From Chenopodium formosanum (taxonomy: Eukaryota > Streptophyta > Magnoliopsida > Caryophyllales > Amaranthaceae), in assembly GCA_024500155.1 (NCBI GenBank), contig CM044880.1:12110879-12174878 (forward strand): a stretch of 64,000 bases of DNA, written 5' to 3'. The position numbers were made by a program, and so were the translations under genes. A model generated the notes under the pieces. The model worked only from the letters and a program-made list of their open reading frames with translations, made no database searches and was not told the origin of the DNA. Below are positions 34,724 through 44,486 of this stretch, piece after piece; position 1 is the first letter of the stretch, and each line of letters opens with the position of its first letter.

Positions 34724-35536
34724 CTACGATAACTCATAACGACAATAAGGGCAGATAGGATTCTTAAGCAGCCATCTTACGATACAAGGCTCATGAAACA
34801 CATGTTCGCAATGCAATTTCACAAGCGACTTTGTTGCAAGACCAACAAAATCATCAACAATAGGTGTAGCAGTTGTATCGATCTTTGCATTTTCTTCCTC
34901 TTCTGCGTCCACAAATTTCAATTTTTGTAGACATATACTACACAAATTCTCCATCTCCAAATATTTACCTGCATCATTATCACTAACAACATTTTTCAAT
35001 CCCTTAATCAACGGTATCTTCATCTCAATAATAACCTCGTTTCCAGTCGAAACCCATCCCCTAAACTCTTCTCCACTACAAATTCGTTCGGGATTAACAC
35101 GAACAACACTCGTATGATTAAAAACATCAAGATTCTTCTCATCAATACAACCCTGTCTTCTTTTGATGGCTTCAACTTTTTCCCATACCTCGTTGCGTAG
35201 TAATTTCAATTTTTCTGTAGCTCGCTCAAATGAATCAGCATTATTAGAGCTTATAAGGTACCCATCAATTATTGATCTACAAAAAGAGCAAAAGGGGTTA
35301 ATAGAGTTTTTTATTATAGGTAATTTTTGCTTACTCACCAATAATTTTCGACCATTGTTTGGATAATAAACTAAGGTTTCATGAACATCAAATACGAGTC
35401 GAACTTGGAGTTTCTTGAGGGAACAATACAAGTCACTCTCAGTAGGGTTGTTATGAGGGCAAGGAATTACGATTCCATGAGCATGGAGCGATTCATACTT
35501 ATCTATTTCCATACTCAAATTTATATAATCACTCAA
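34724..35536 (-). CDS. RING-H2 finger protein, probable E3 ubiquitin ligase
   Basis: Intronless ORF of 270 residues ending in a C-terminal RING-H2 domain: C199-x2-C202, then C243-x-H245-x2-H248-x2-C251-x10-C262-x2-C265. All eight zinc ligands are present, with the spacing LHCEHVFHEPCIVRWL...CPYC. The loop between the second and third ligands is about 40 residues and acidic (DAEEEEN), at or just beyond the usual limit. The first 190 residues match no domain I know. They contain a Lys/Arg/Glu-rich helix-like stretch (ERATEKLKLLRNEVWEKVEA). RING-H2 proteins of this layout usually act as E3 ligases in ubiquitin transfer; substrate unknown. It is the only apparently intact host gene in the left two thirds of the window. 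Confidence 0.82.
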   Translation of the reverse strand: MSDYINLSMEIDKYESLHAHGIVIPCPHNNPTESDLYCSLKKLQVRLVFDVHETLVYYPNNGRKLLVSKQKLPIIKNSINPFCSFCRSIIDGYLISSNNADSFERATEKLKLLRNEVWEKVEAIKRRQGCIDEKNLDVFNHTSVVRVNPERICSGEEFRGWVSTGNEVIIEMKIPLIKGLKNVVSDNDAGKYLEMENLCSICLQKLKFVDAEEEENAKIDTTATPIVDDFVGLATKSLVKLHCEHVFHEPCIVRWLLKNPICPYCRYELS

Positions 35537-35587
35537 AAAATAATTTATGAAATCGAATTGAGTTTATTTGAGAAAGGGAGGCTAGAG

Positions 35588-35595
35588 TTTATATA
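35588..35595 (-). promoter_or_regulatory. TATA box of the RING-H2 gene
   Basis: Minus-strand TATATAAA, about 52 bp upstream of the ATG at 35536. It leaves room for a short leader starting near 35560. Confidence 0.6.
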
Positions 35596-35779
35596 GAATT
35601 AAAATTTTGGGCATTATATGAGGGAGATTTAATTATTATTATTAGAGTTTAATAGAATTGATTTATTACCATATTTGCCAAAACGATATTAGTATTTCAT
35701 TAATAATCAATAACTTCAGGTCAAAGGGTAAGTCTCCCTAAATCACGTCTGTACTTTCTCTTACAATATTCAACTTGAT

Positions 35780-37010
35780 GACCAAGCTGTAATTAACATT
35801 GCGTTGGGTATGTAAACCACATAAGATTTGGGACTTTTATTTGGGAGTGTCGACACTAACAAGTCGAGTCACTCGTGAAACCTTTGCTCATTTGTGTAAG
35901 AATATAGATCGAAGACTCACGGTTTAGAAAACAAAATACTTGTCCCTTGTAGGCTGCATCACTCTTGCCATATCCAAACTCACCACTATGTCAAACTACT
36001 CTATGCAAACCACAAATCCTCCTAGATCAATTTGTGATGAAATTGATAAAAAATCTAGAACGTTTGTGTGAAGTTTGAATGAAAAGCATAAAATTCATCT
36101 GCCTTCGGAGGTTGTCTTGCAACTCCCATATGCGATAAAGATGGATTGGGGATTCGTTAGGTAAGACAAACCAATTCTGATTTTCTTACTAAGCTCGGGT
36201 GACGTGTTCTCACCGAACATCATGCTCTTTATTTGGTCATGTGTTCTCTGCACTAAGTATTGCAAGGGTCGTTCGTTATGAAATTAGCATGCTCCTTCAT
36301 ACCACTAACATGTCAAACGTGTGGTGTGGTATCACTAAAAATGCATCTTAGCTGAAGAAGGGATCAAAAGAATCTATTGGCAATGGACGGAATACTTTAT
36401 TTTGGGAGCACTATTGGGCTACAATAAAGACATACCCCTTCGTCAATTCACAGTGGCAGCAATAATCCCAAGCTTAGTTGAAGGAGCTATTGTTGAAGAG
36501 ATGTGGGATCAGGACAACGGATGGAGGTGAAATATTTTTTCCCATCTTCTCTCCGACCAGCACCTAAAGTAGACTGCAGCCCATTCCCTCGTGGCTCGAT
36601 ATGTATGACATTTGCTACTTGAAAGGGCTAGCAATGGCAAATTCTCAGTGAAACATGCTATGAAATTGATGTGTGAGGAGGAAATAATTCTTAGGGATCC
36701 TGAATAGGAACTTGTATGGAAAGCCTTGGTTCAATAAAGAGTTCTCACATTTATGTGGCCTGTACTTCATGATCATCTCCTATGCAATGATAACTGACTT
36801 AAGAGGCACTTAACTGATGATCCACGCTGCCAACAATGTTATCTTTGAAAGGATGAAACTCTAATCCATGTATTGCGGGATTGTCCATTTACACATGCAC
36901 AGATTATATGGTCAAGTGTAGGTCGAATTGTCCTCTACCCTTCCTTCTATAACGGAGATCAAATCAATCGCATGTATGTGTGGATAAAAGAGCATTTCTA
37001 TGAGGTTTAA
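35780..37010 (+). pseudogene. Heavily decayed LINE reverse-transcriptase C-terminal region
   Basis: Broken reading frames show, in order, remnants resembling the post-RT region (DWGFVR..KPILIF) and the zf-RVT domain: GKFSVKHAMKL near 36640, then LLCND...LTDDPRCQQC and ETLIHVLRDCPFTHAQIIW (36850-36915). This matches the Cys-rich region before the RNase H domain of plant LINEs. Many stops and shifts are present. Confidence 0.65.
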
Positions 37011-37030
37011 GTTTAAAAATACCTAAGAAG

Positions 37031-37900
37031 AACAGGTCGTAACAAGGTAGCCGAAGGGAAACTTTTGGCTGGATCAAATCAATCTTTAAAGTGGTGTGAG
37101 CCCATGTGTCGTGACTTTCACTATTGGCGTTGGCAGTTTGAGTATTCTTAATGCTATTGTTGGGCATACTATGTTGTGAGAATCTTCCCATGATTATGGG
37201 ACTATCCGGGGGTTACATTAGAGGAGACGTAAACAGAGAAAAGCACGCCGAAGGGCAAAGCTGTCGCATTGGTTGCCCTAATAATAATGGCCTTTTTGCT
37301 TTCATTCGTAATCCGAAGAGTGGTTTTAGTTGTGGTTAGTATTGCACGTATGGGTTGAGCGAAAGCTCAAGAAAGAGTCGCTTGTGGCTCCAGGCCACTC
37401 CGAACATAGTATACCTTCGTTAGTCTTTCCTTTTGTTGAAGATATCAATGAACCAAAAGTCACGATCGATAGGTCAAAACCCAGATCATGATTCTGGAGC
37501 ACGCTGGTTCAAATCTAGCTCGTGACAAGACCATGCCCATATAGATGGGAGGACATCCCTTTTAGGAGAGTGATTGTTTATCCAACTTATCGTGGTTAAT
37601 TTAAGTTGCTAAGAGCAGTGTCGGGTTTATGCATGAAAGTATAGGAAGGACAACCCAAGTAGTTCACAAGCCCTTGGTCCTTGGTACCGATGCAGAATAA
37701 GTTGTCTTAGGGAAAGCCGCATGCGCCACGAGGTGCACAAAGAGGGTCCTTATCCTTAGGCCGAGAATAACAATAGAGAAGGATACATATTCCTTACGTT
37801 TTGCTATAGAGTCAATTGGTCACTTGATTGCGATATTGACTATTTTGAAAGACTAGGTCATCGCCCATACTTCTCTTATTGGTTTTAACACTACTCTGCT
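37031..37900 (+). other. Probable organelle-derived (mitochondrial/plastid-like) insert, left part
   Basis: GTCGTAACAAGGTAGCC (about 37038-37054) followed 16 bases later by GGCTGGATCA copies the 3' end of bacterial/organellar 16S-type rRNA; nuclear 18S differs here. Further on, GCTGGTTCAAATCTAGC (about 37505) is a complete tRNA T-arm with pairing ends. AAAGCCGCATGCGCCACGAG...GGTGCAC (about 37700) resembles a group II intron domain V. The GC content is higher than in the surroundings. No complete gene is present, and the source organelle is unclear. Confidence 0.45.
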
Positions 37901-38299
37901 CACTACTAATAATAACAGCTCATTTTCGATGGAAAACTTCAGTCGAAAACACCTTAAAATCTGTTAGAAAACCCGTTTCCGACGGAATTTTCGTCGGAAC
38001 GGGTTGTTGGAAAAGGTTTGGTAGGAAAAAGGTCTCTTCCGACGGAAAATTCCATCGAAAACACTGTTCTGACAGAATTCATTCGTCAGAAGAGATTTTC
38101 CGGCACCGGCACAATCCGTCGTAAATCTCCGACGTACCTAATTTCATTGGAAATTTGCGAGGGAAATTTCGTCGGAAAATTATTTTAAAAAAGCCTCCCA
38201 TCACCCCCACAACAAGCCCAGACCACCAGCTACCATCCCCCACCACTAGCTCACACCACCGGCTACCAGCCCACACCACCACTACCACTAGTGGAAAAA

Positions 38300-38815
38300 A
38301 TCTTATTTGTAACAAGCTATTCGTAACGGACATATGATTTTCCGTTACAATTAAGTCATTCGTAACGGGCAAATTCAATGTCCGTTACAAAAAAGTTGTG
38401 AAATGGGCAAGAAAAGGGTTATTCGTAACGGACAAATTGGTGCCCGTTACGAAAAAGTTGTTATTCGTAACGGACATATTTATGCCCGTTACGAATAAGG
38501 ACTTATTTGTAACAGGCATTTTTATGCCCGTTACGATTAAGTAACTAATCATAACCAACAAAGACTGCCCGTTACAAATAGAAAAGTCAACAGAATTTTG
38601 ACCTTGTTATTTGTAACAGGCATTTTTCTGCCCGTTACGATTAAGTAACTAATCGTAACCAACAAAGACTGCCCGTTACAAATAGAAAAGTCAACAGAAT
38701 TTTGACCTTGTTATTTGTAACTAACATAGGGTGTCCGTTACGAATAGAAAAGTCAACAGAATTTTGACCTTGTTATTTGTAACTAACATAGGGTGTCCGT
38801 TACGAATAAAGTTTT
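38300..38815. repeat. Left subterminal repeat region of the inner CACTA element
   Basis: Multiple copies of TTATTCGTAACGGACAT and its complement, often as hairpins (e.g. 38462-38500), and a tandemly repeated ~60-bp unit with AAAAGTCAACAGAATTTTGA (38575-38800). Such arrays are the known binding sites of the TNPA-type protein in En/Spm elements. Confidence 0.85.
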
Positions 38816-38939
38816 AAAGTAAGCCCTAGATTTTCACTTTCCCCTTTCTCACTCCCTCTGTCAAAAAAATTCCTCTTTCTCTCTCCATTATTGAAGCAGC
38901 TCCCGCGCGTTTTGCTCCTCTCATTCTCACTCTTCTCCT

Positions 38940-39205
38940 CCATTGAAGCGCACTTTGAGTTCTCCATTATTGAAGCGCACTCCAAGTTCTCCATTATTGA
39001 AGCGCACTCCGAGTTCTCCTTTGAAGCGCACTCCGAGTTCTCCATTGAAGCGCACTCCGAGTTCTCCATTGAAGCGCACTCCGAGTTCTCCATTGAAGCG
39101 CACTCCGAGTTCTCCATTAGTGAATTGCACTCCGAGTTCTCCATTGAAGCGCACTCCGAGTTCTCCATTGAAGCGTTGTCTGAGTTCTCCATTGAAGCGC
39201 TCATA
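38940..39205. repeat. 24-bp coding-compatible minisatellite in the CACTA leader
   Basis: About ten copies of CCATTGAAGCGCACTCCGAG plus TTCT, mostly 24 bp, with some 18- and 27-bp variants. Because the unit is a multiple of three, several frames on both strands stay open; none is a credible gene. It lies between the left subterminal repeats and the transposase gene, probably in the 5' leader. Confidence 0.85.
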
Positions 39206-40687
39206 GTTCTCCATTAAAGCGTACTCTTTCTCTGTCCTCCCCCAATTTCGTAACCCTTGTTTCAGTTTGCTTAATTGCAATTACTGAATTATAGGTTTTT
39301 TTTTCCCCCAAATTAATTGATTGATTTTACTATTTTCCATTTGTTTTGGGTTTTATTATGTTTTAGTTTAAAAGCCTTTGAATTTTGAGCTAAGTATGAA
39401 TTAATTGATACTTTAAAAGAAGGACACTTTGGATGTGATTACCACTGGGCACAAAAAGAAGCATTGGCATCTTTGTGTTTGGAAACCATATACATTGTTA
39501 TATGTATGATCTATGTATACAAGTATTAACTTTCTTGTACTGTTTGTTTTCCTGTTTTCTTGTTTTCCTGATCCTCCTGCTTTAAGTAGATTTTTGAAGT
39601 AGTATAAGTTCTTGTTTGAGATAGGGTGGTGGTAATTATTGTGTGCTTTAATATTTAGTAGAATGAGCTGAATTAACTCACCAAAGTCCAAAGGATTGTT
39701 CTTTTGGATGTAAATCACACTGTATAGAGCTTAAGAACAAGGATTTCTGTGATGAGAAAGGTGGGCAGCAAGTAGTAACGTCAGTAGGTATAACCGTATA
39801 ATGGTATAGTTAAAGGAGCATATGGATGGCATGAAGCAGAAGAAATAAAGAGAAAGTTGGGTGTATCTTTTGTTGGTAGGGTAAGTTAATGTTTTGAAAT
39901 AAGCTTGTTTTAGGGGTTTGTAGATTTATTCTCGTCATCTTTAGATTGAAGCACTTGCTTATATTGTTGTATGGTTGATCAAAGTGTGAAGATTCTTTGT
40001 TGATTGGATAGTGTGTTGAGGTTCTGTCTTGTGGTTGGGTATGTAGAGTCTTTTGAAGTTTCTGCTTTTATGTCACCACAATCCTTGCTTGCTTGGTAGG
40101 AGGCCAAGGCTAAGTAGCTTCTTATATTGCAAGCGCCTTTTCTGCTAATCTGCTATGATTCCTGTGAAAAGATGGCTTTTTATTCTGCACATATTAGGCC
40201 TATAATCTTCCAATTTCTTCTGACCCATATCTCAACTGTCCTTCTTTTAAAGTCCGTAGAATCGCATGATAAGCTTTGGATGTGATACTTAGCTTCTTTG
40301 GATTTTGATCTAAGTATGAATTAATTTTGAATTTTGAACTAAGCATGATAAGCTTTGGATGTGATGTTTCAGGCGGAGCAGCTCGGTCCTTAGCTCCCTC
40401 AACTCCATTAAAGCAGCTCCGTCCTCATTTCAAGATGGTGTTTTGATTCGGCTTAAATCTGACAATTTGGTATGAGTAATTAATTGTTTTGTAGCTTGTT
40501 TTTTTTGTTTAATTAGTACATTGCATTGAGAGTTTCTGTCTTATGATTTTTGTTTAATTTTCTTCCAATTTTCTGCCAATTCAAATGTGTTAATATTTAT
40601 TATGCATTATATTTTCATATGCTTAGATACCCGTTCAAGATTTACTCAGTAGGAGTAAATCTTGAATAGTCCCCGTTTGGGACTGTT
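39206..40687. other. Upstream region of the transposase gene (leader and intron)
   Basis: No supportable ORF. A CAGGCGGAGCAGCTCGG stretch near 40371, followed by a GC-richer segment, may be a non-coding exon, since the minisatellite at 38940 and this segment share CTCC-rich composition. The rest is AT-rich. Confidence 0.4.
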
Positions 40688-40903
40688 CTTGGAATTGTAT
40701 TCTCACTTAGGATGTAAATGGTTGCTTGTTTTTCGGAAGTAAAGGTAATTTTGTGTTAGCATTCCCTAATGTGTTCTCGGGGTACATATGTAATTAAGAA
40801 ATTAATTACATCATGTACTTTGAGAACCATAGGGAAATGCTGCCGAAATTTCCTTAGGGCCGAAAAATGGTCAACCATTTGCTAGTGAGAATACACTTCC
40901 AAG
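40688..40903. repeat. 216-bp near-complete foldback upstream of the transposase ORF
   Basis: The left arm (40688-40796) and right arm (about 40801-40903) are inverted repeats with a loop of about 4 bases (GAAA). Well-paired blocks include CTTGGAA.TGTATTCTCACT, AAATGGTTG, TTTTTCGG, AGCATT.CCCTA, GTTCTC...GTACAT and TGTAATTAA. Mismatches are scattered, about 80% identity by eye. It could be a nested MITE or a hairpin-RNA source. Confidence 0.85.
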
Positions 40904-41014
40904 GATGGGTTAGGTTGGAGCGATAAGGACCTTTGGAATCATGCATTTGGAATGTGTTGATATGTGATGTTGAATATAATTTGTTTCTTGGGTTTTAATC
41001 ATACATTTTTAGAA

Positions 41015-44000
41015 ATGGACCGTCGTTGGATGTATGGTGGTTATCGAACCACACCTGAATACTTAGCCGGGGTCAAAGAGTTCTGTAGAATCGCAGTGCA
41101 ACACCAATGGAGTACACTCGTTGAACAAAGGCTAACCAAAGCAAGACCTATTTTCTGCCCTTGTCGTGATTGTAACAATGTGAAGAGGTGGGAAGACATT
41201 AAGAAAATAGAGGACCATTTGATTATTCGTGGGTTTATGCCAGACTACAGTATTTGGTATTGGCATGGTGAAAAATTTCCTCCCGCGGATAATTCTTCTA
41301 TTAACGACAATGAAGCTGATGAGAGAGAGCCGAATGGTTTTGATGATAATGAAGTGGGTTTTAATGATGATATTGAGGAAGACAGGATAGAAGAGATGAT
41401 AGACGGGTTAGGCGATCATGTTAATGAAGATTCTCATATATATGAGAATGTGTCGAAAGCAGCTGAGACACCGTTGTATCCTGGTTGTTCTAAGTATTCC
41501 AAGCTTTCTGGGATTTTAACTTTATATAACTTGAAAGCAAAGAGCGGGTGGACCAACACTAGTTTCACTTTGTTGTTAGAAACCCTCTCTGATATGTTTC
41601 CAGAAGGAAATGACATTCCTAAGTCGACTTACTATGCGAAGAAGTTGATGTGTCCATTGGGTTTAGAGTACACCAAGATCCATGCATGTCCTAATGATTG
41701 TGTGCTATATCGAAAGGAGAATGCAAAATTGGATGCTTGCCCAAAGTGTGGTGTGTCACGATACAAGCGAGAGGGCTTAAATAAGGATCCCTTGAAGTGG
41801 CCACCAGCTAAGGTAGTATGGTATCTTCCTATAATACCAAGGTTGAAGCGCCTATTCTCAATTAAGGATGAAGCAAAGAAGTTGGTTTGGCATGAAAATG
41901 AGAGGAAGAAGGATGGGATGATCAGACACCCAGCTGATTCGTTGCAATGGAAACACATTGACAAGACATTTCCGGAATTCGGGAAGGAGCCGAGGAACAT
42001 AAGAATGGCATTAAGTACGGATGGGATGAATCCATTTAGCACTCTTAGTAGTCAACATAGTACATGGCCTGTTCTTCTGTCAATATACAATCTACCTCCT
42101 TGGTTGTGCATGAAGCGCAAGTACATCATGTTATCACTTCTAATCCCAGGTCCTAAACAACCTGGCCATGAGATAGATGTTTATTTGGAGCCTCTAATTG
42201 ACGATTTGAAACTGTTGTGGGATGAAGGTGTTGTGACATTTGATGCTCTTTCGGGTACAAATTTCAGATTAAGAGCCATGGTGTTTTGTACTATTAATGA
42301 CTTTCCTGCATATGGAAATTTGTCAGGGTACAAAGTCAGAGGACAAAAACCATGCCCTATTTGTGAGGATGACATGCAAATTACACGCTTGAAGCATTGG
42401 GGGAAGAATGTGTACATGCATACCAGACGATCACTTCGTCGAAATCACCCATACAGGAAGATGAGACAACAGTTCGACGGGCATGTTGAGAAGGGAGTGA
42501 GTCGTGAGCCATTGACAGGAATTGAAGTGTATGAGAAAATTAAAAATGTTAAGACAATCTTCGGTAAGATGCATAGAGAGATACCGAAGAAGGGTGTGTT
42601 GTGGAAAAAAGTGTCTAAGTTGTGGGATCTGCCTTATTGGAAGCACTTGTCGGTTCGACATTGTCTTGATGTTATGCACATTGAAAAAAATGTTTGTGAG
42701 GCACTAATTGGGACTTTGTTGAATATCAAAGGAAAGACAAAGGATGGTGTTAATGTGCGTAGAGACATGAAGGAAGCCAAAATTCGACCTAAGTTATGGG
42801 CTGAGGAAAATGAAGCAACGAAAAAAGCATTTTTGCCCCATGCGTGTTATACATTGTCTAGAGAAGAAAAAAGGATCTTTTGTGAGTGTTTGAAAGGAAT
42901 CAAGGTGCCGACAGGGTATTCGTCGAACATAAGGCGTTTTGTTTCTACTACTGATAAGAAAGTTGTTGGTATGAAGTCCCATGATTGTCATGTGATGATG
43001 CAAGTGTTCATGCCAATTGCACTCCGAGGCCTTTTGCCAAAACATGTTAGGCATGCTATTGTGAAGCTTTGCTTGTTTTTCAATGCAATTTGCAGTAAGG
43101 TGATAGATCCAAAAACACTCGACGATATGGAATATGATATTGTTGAAACATTATGCAAATTCGAGATGTATTTTCCTCCTTCCTTTTTTGACATAATGAC
43201 TCACCTTGTTATGCACTTGCCTCGTGAGATAAATGAGTGCGGTCCTGTATTTATGCGTTGGATGTACCCTTATGAGAGGCAAATGGGTACTTTGGCAGAT
43301 AAGGCAAAGAACAGAGCAAATCCTGAAGGGAGCATCGTGAAAGGGTTCATAGCAGAGGAAGCAGGGAACTATTGTTCAGTGTTTTTAGCTAAGGCTAAAG
43401 AAATTGGGATTCCGACTTCTCGTCACGAGGGAAGACTTCAAGGAAAGGGTACAGTAGGTCGAAAATTGGTTAAACCTCCACTTGATCGATATAAGAAAGC
43501 CCACCGATTTGTGCTACAAAACCTATCCGCAGTTCATCCATATATTGAAAAACATCTTCGTGAGTTGAAAATTCACAATCCCAGGATCAGCTCCTATGCG
43601 TTGATGCAGGAGCATAATCGCCACTTTGTTGAGTGGTTTGAAGGCCAAGTGAAGCTTGAATTGAGTAGAGATGAGAATGTTTCTGAAACGATCAAGTGGC
43701 TTTCACAAGGTCCACAACCACTTCTGTATACTTATGAGGGTTACGATATCAATGGATTTACTTTTGCCACTTGTCGTCAAGATGAAAAAAGTGTGCAACA
43801 AAATAGTGGTGTTGTCGTTGTTGCCTCTTCTACTGAATACTCAAGTTCTAGGGATACAAGGCCAGTTGAAGCTACACAGGCATATTACGGTGTCATTCAA
43901 GAAATCTGGGAGTTGGATTATGTTGATTTCACAATTCCTTTATTTCGTTGCACATGGGCTGATAACCGTCGTGGTATGAAAACCGATGAGTTATTTGGAT

Positions 44001-44323
44001 TCACCTTGGTTGACTCTAGTCGTTATACTGATGGTGAAGAGCCTTTTGTATTAGCCTCACAATCGAAACAAGTATTCTACATCAAGGATAATATAGATCC
44101 GCAATGGCGTGTTGTAGTTGAAGGCAAGAGAAAAATTGTGGGTGTGGAAGATGTTGTGGATGAAGAAGAGTATGACCAATTTGATGACATCCCGCCAATA
44201 ACAATGGGAGTGCAACCTCTACAAGAAGGGGAAGATATTGTTGGTGATGTAGAGTATGATCGTGAGGAAGGGTTAGTGGTTCCTATACCTACAACCAAGG
44301 TTTGTGTTATTGTATTCCTTTAA
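41015..44323 (+). CDS. CACTA transposase, TNP2/TNPD type
   Basis: I start at ATG 41015 (MDRRWMYGGYRTT), the usual opening of the transposon-associated N-terminal domain; the frame is open 17 codons further up, but a TTTTTAG acceptor precedes this ATG. Length about 1102 residues. Order: N-terminal domain (residues about 1-85, with CPCRDCNN), acidic linker, Zn-knuckle-like CPNDC...CPKCG (about 225-245), TNP2 core including STDGMNPF (about 333) and LDVMHIEKNV (about 550), DUF4218-like block GLLPKHVRHAI...EAGNYC (about 671-787) and DUF4216-like block (about 960-1030). There is no internal stop. A GT donor inside the last codons (ACCAAG|GTTTGT) and an acceptor at 44470 would give an end after one more residue. 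Role: binds ends, cuts and moves the element in the nucleus. Confidence 0.92.
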   Translation: MDRRWMYGGYRTTPEYLAGVKEFCRIAVQHQWSTLVEQRLTKARPIFCPCRDCNNVKRWEDIKKIEDHLIIRGFMPDYSIWYWHGEKFPPADNSSINDNEADEREPNGFDDNEVGFNDDIEEDRIEEMIDGLGDHVNEDSHIYENVSKAAETPLYPGCSKYSKLSGILTLYNLKAKSGWTNTSFTLLLETLSDMFPEGNDIPKSTYYAKKLMCPLGLEYTKIHACPNDCVLYRKENAKLDACPKCGVSRYKREGLNKDPLKWPPAKVVWYLPIIPRLKRLFSIKDEAKKLVWHENERKKDGMIRHPADSLQWKHIDKTFPEFGKEPRNIRMALSTDGMNPFSTLSSQHSTWPVLLSIYNLPPWLCMKRKYIMLSLLIPGPKQPGHEIDVYLEPLIDDLKLLWDEGVVTFDALSGTNFRLRAMVFCTINDFPAYGNLSGYKVRGQKPCPICEDDMQITRLKHWGKNVYMHTRRSLRRNHPYRKMRQQFDGHVEKGVSREPLTGIEVYEKIKNVKTIFGKMHREIPKKGVLWKKVSKLWDLPYWKHLSVRHCLDVMHIEKNVCEALIGTLLNIKGKTKDGVNVRRDMKEAKIRPKLWAEENEATKKAFLPHACYTLSREEKRIFCECLKGIKVPTGYSSNIRRFVSTTDKKVVGMKSHDCHVMMQVFMPIALRGLLPKHVRHAIVKLCLFFNAICSKVIDPKTLDDMEYDIVETLCKFEMYFPPSFFDIMTHLVMHLPREINECGPVFMRWMYPYERQMGTLADKAKNRANPEGSIVKGFIAEEAGNYCSVFLAKAKEIGIPTSRHEGRLQGKGTVGRKLVKPPLDRYKKAHRFVLQNLSAVHPYIEKHLRELKIHNPRISSYALMQEHNRHFVEWFEGQVKLELSRDENVSETIKWLSQGPQPLLYTYEGYDINGFTFATCRQDEKSVQQNSGVVVVASSTEYSSSRDTRPVEATQAYYGVIQEIWELDYVDFTIPLFRCTWADNRRGMKTDELFGFTLVDSSRYTDGEEPFVLASQSKQVFYIKDNIDPQWRVVVEGKRKIVGVEDVVDEEEYDQFDDIPPITMGVQPLQEGEDIVGDVEYDREEGLVVPIPTTKVCVIVFL

Positions 44324-44486
44324 CAATAGTATTTTTTTGCAATTAATATTGAATTTATTAAATTGGTATATATCTAAATCATTAATTTCTTTATTGTATA
44401 GTATTTACATTAATATGATTTTTTTGGTATGATTTTGATTCTATTCTTGTTAATTTCATTCTTTATGTAGGTGTAGGCATACTACA

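Noticed and set aside
37490..37560. Functional tRNA gene around the GGTTCAAATC motif
   Set aside because: Only a T-arm is convincing; no complete cloverleaf with D and anticodon arms could be placed.
38300..38815. CRISPR-like array of spaced palindromic repeats
   Set aside because: The repeats are CACTA subterminal sites, alternate in orientation, lack unique equal-length spacers and lie in a plant nuclear genome.
38800..39280. Several overlapping ORFs of 87-134 codons on both strands
   Set aside because: All come from the 24-bp tandem repeat, whose length is a multiple of three. The products are simple repeats (HSEFSIEA, SMENSECA) without start context or homology.
41434..43194. Minus-strand ORFs within the transposase gene
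   Set aside because: Shadows of the long TNP2 coding frame.
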